A DNA stretch of 64,000 nucleotides. It comes from CAZFLD01 sp964519835. Its GTDB lineage: Bacteria > Spirochaetota > Spirochaetia > DSM-27196 > CAZFLD01. The notes below the pieces were generated by a model. That model was given only the letters and a program-made list of their open reading frames with translations, was not told the DNA's origin and did not search any database. Location: NCBI GenBank assembly GCA_964519835.1, contig CAZFLD010000002.1:62001-126000 (forward strand), in the 5' to 3' direction. The translations under genes and the position numbers were made by a program. Shown piece by piece: positions 62,742-64,000 of this stretch. Numbering within the stretch: the stretch's first letter is position 1; each line of letters starts with the position of its first letter.

Positions 62742-64000
62742 ACAGGGTAAAAAAGTCAGCAACACGGTTTCACATTTTTTGGCTGGGTCTCGGATCGGTA
62801 CTCTTGGCAGTGCTTCTGATTCTCTTGGTCTCGCCTCAGGTCTTTGCTCAGACCAGTACCACAGAGGAAGAGAGACGGGCACTTCAGACCTTTGAACAGG
62901 TATTTGATTTTGTCAGAAACAACTACGTCGAAGAGGTAGACCCGGAAGTGCTCCTCGAAGGGGCGCTCCGCGGGCTGTTCGAGAGCTTGGGCGATCCCCA
63001 TTCGGCGTATCTCGATTCCGACGATATGCGGAGTCTCACCGACACGACGTCCGGGGAATTCGGCGGCGTCGGCATGTATATCTCCAAACAACAACGGGAT
63101 GAAATCACCGGCGAGGTCCGCGAGCGCGATTTTGTGGAGATTGTGTCCCCCATCGAAGACACTCCTGCCTATAGGGCCGGCATCCTGGCCGGCGACCTCA
63201 TCGTAAGCATCGAAGAGGAGTCTACCGTCGAGCTGAGCATTGACGACGTGGTAGACCGGCTTCGCGGAGAACCCGGGACCGAAGTCAGCATCATGGTTCG
63301 CCGCGGCGAGAACCTCGAGTTTCCCGTGACCTTGGTGCGGGATACCATCGAAGTGCCCACGGTAAAGATGGACATGATTCGTGGCGACATCGGCTTTCTC
63401 CGGATCATTCAGTTTACGGCGCGCACAGCCGACAGGGTTCGCGACGCGCTGGAGTACTTCGAACAGAACAACTACTCCTCCATGATTATCGATCTGCGCA
63501 GCAACCCCGGAGGGCTACTCCGGTCGGTCGTCGACGTTGCCGATCTGTTTTTCTCAGACGGTCTAATCGTTGGTACGCGTGGTCGCGTTGCCTCCGAGAA
63601 CGATCGTTACATTGCAGACAGGAATCGCGAGGTTCCCACGGACATTCCCATCGTGGTGCTTATCAACCCGGGCTCGGCATCCGCGTCTGAGATCCTTGCA
63701 GGTGCCATGAAAGACCGAGACCGGGCGCTCCTGTTGGGCGAGACAACATACGGCAAAGGCTCGGTACAGCAAATCCGCGTTCTGGGCGACAGTGGATTCC
63801 GGTTGACGATGTCCCGGTACTACACTCCCTCCGGTGACTACATCGACGAGGTGGGGGTAGCCCCCGACATTGAGTTTAGCGAACCGGGGCTCACGCCCGA
63901 AGAGGAAGAGTCTTATGCCCGTATTCGCAACGAAGGCCTCATCAAGGACTTTTTCGACAATGTGGCAAACCCCTCGGAGGGACAGATTACCGAGTTCGTG
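62738..64000 (+). CDS. C-terminal processing protease, S41 family (3' end cut by window edge)
   Basis: 421 residues without a stop codon before the edge. An N-terminal signal/anchor helix (~13-37) places it in the periplasm. It is followed by the S41 N-terminal helices (FDFVRNNYVEEVDPEVLLEGALRGLFESLGDPHS), a PDZ domain (~85-190; AYRAGILAGDLIVSIEEEST) and the protease domain with Ser in NPGSASASEILAGA and Lys in TTYGKGSVQQ. It trims C termini of exported proteins. AAGG lies 8 bp before the ATG. It diverges from the membrane protein-fapA operon. Confidence 0.94.
   Translation, partial: MNRVKKSATRFHIFWLGLGSVLLAVLLILLVSPQVFAQTSTTEEERRALQTFEQVFDFVRNNYVEEVDPEVLLEGALRGLFESLGDPHSAYLDSDDMRSLTDTTSGEFGGVGMYISKQQRDEITGEVRERDFVEIVSPIEDTPAYRAGILAGDLIVSIEEESTVELSIDDVVDRLRGEPGTEVSIMVRRGENLEFPVTLVRDTIEVPTVKMDMIRGDIGFLRIIQFTARTADRVRDALEYFEQNNYSSMIIDLRSNPGGLLRSVVDVADLFFSDGLIVGTRGRVASENDRYIADRNREVPTDIPIVVLINPGSASASEILAGAMKDRDRALLLGETTYGKGSVQQIRVLGDSGFRLTMSRYYTPSGDYIDEVGVAPDIEFSEPGLTPEEEESYARIRNEGLIKDFFDNVANPSEGQITEFV

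Overview
The window is a GC-rich bacterial chromosome segment, densely packed on both strands, with no mobile elements, CRISPR arrays or rRNA. The gene set points to a spirochaete (class Spirochaetia, probably Spirochaetaceae-like). The reasons are a very long FapA/DUF342 protein next to a MinD/FlhG-like ATPase, FlgM behind a sigma-28-like promoter, a lipoprotein that fuses a cyclophilin to an FKBP, a HATPase-HDOD regulator and a DUF4914 protein. The lineage is inferred from gene content; no 16S gene is present.

Layout. 1-9.3 kb: radA (cut by the window edge), a class III nucleotide cyclase fused to membrane segments, the dual immunophilin, aspS-serA, and a HIT hydrolase, BrkB protein and zinc-ribbon protein. 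9.3-17.4 kb: rsmI, flgM, a degenerate iron-ADH-fold protein, a SpoU methylase, OsmC, glutaredoxin, HATPase-HDOD and a Lon-family protease. 17.4-21.9 kb: DUF34/NIF3, lspA, several unrecognised genes and tRNA-Ala(GGC). 22.0-28.2 kb: an AddB/AddA-type nuclease-helicase pair. 28.2-34.5 kb: MoxR - DUF58 - transglutaminase - TPR operon. 34.5-39.9 kb: fabH, fabG and fabF around a CDF metal transporter and an anchored protein. 39.9-43.6 kb: a second MoxR - DUF58 - membrane protein module. 43.6-48.9 kb: bifunctional nuclease, three-gene pntAB transhydrogenase, GAF-HD-GYP, rpmB and rpmG. 49-56.8 kb: yidD, DUF4914, a PlsC/zinc-ribbon fusion, lnt, a frameshifted kinase-like gene and a glycosyltransferase. 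56.8-62.6 kb: a leftward operon of membrane protein, MinD-like ATPase, FapA and Lgt-like protein. 62.7-64 kb: a C-terminal processing protease (cut by the edge).

Themes. Envelope biogenesis dominates (lspA, lnt, a divergent Lgt-like protein, fab genes, PlsC, yidD, the glycosyltransferase, Ctp), followed by second-messenger signalling (cyclase, HD-GYP, MshEN-like protein, HDOD) and flagella (flgM, fapA, minD/flhG-like).

The strongest hidden signal is in the 5' ends. At least thirteen genes have a sigma-70-type -10 box only 6-8 bp before the start codon and no Shine-Dalgarno sequence, so leaderless mRNAs appear common here. This pattern also corrects several start codons. Other genes (fabG, rpmB, rpmG, DUF4914, OsmC, pntA2) have ordinary leaders with good ribosome binding sites. 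Further unexplained structure includes a 22-bp-stem inverted repeat inside the CDF coding region and palindromes at the fabG and second moxR promoters. No intergenic gap exceeds 300 bases.
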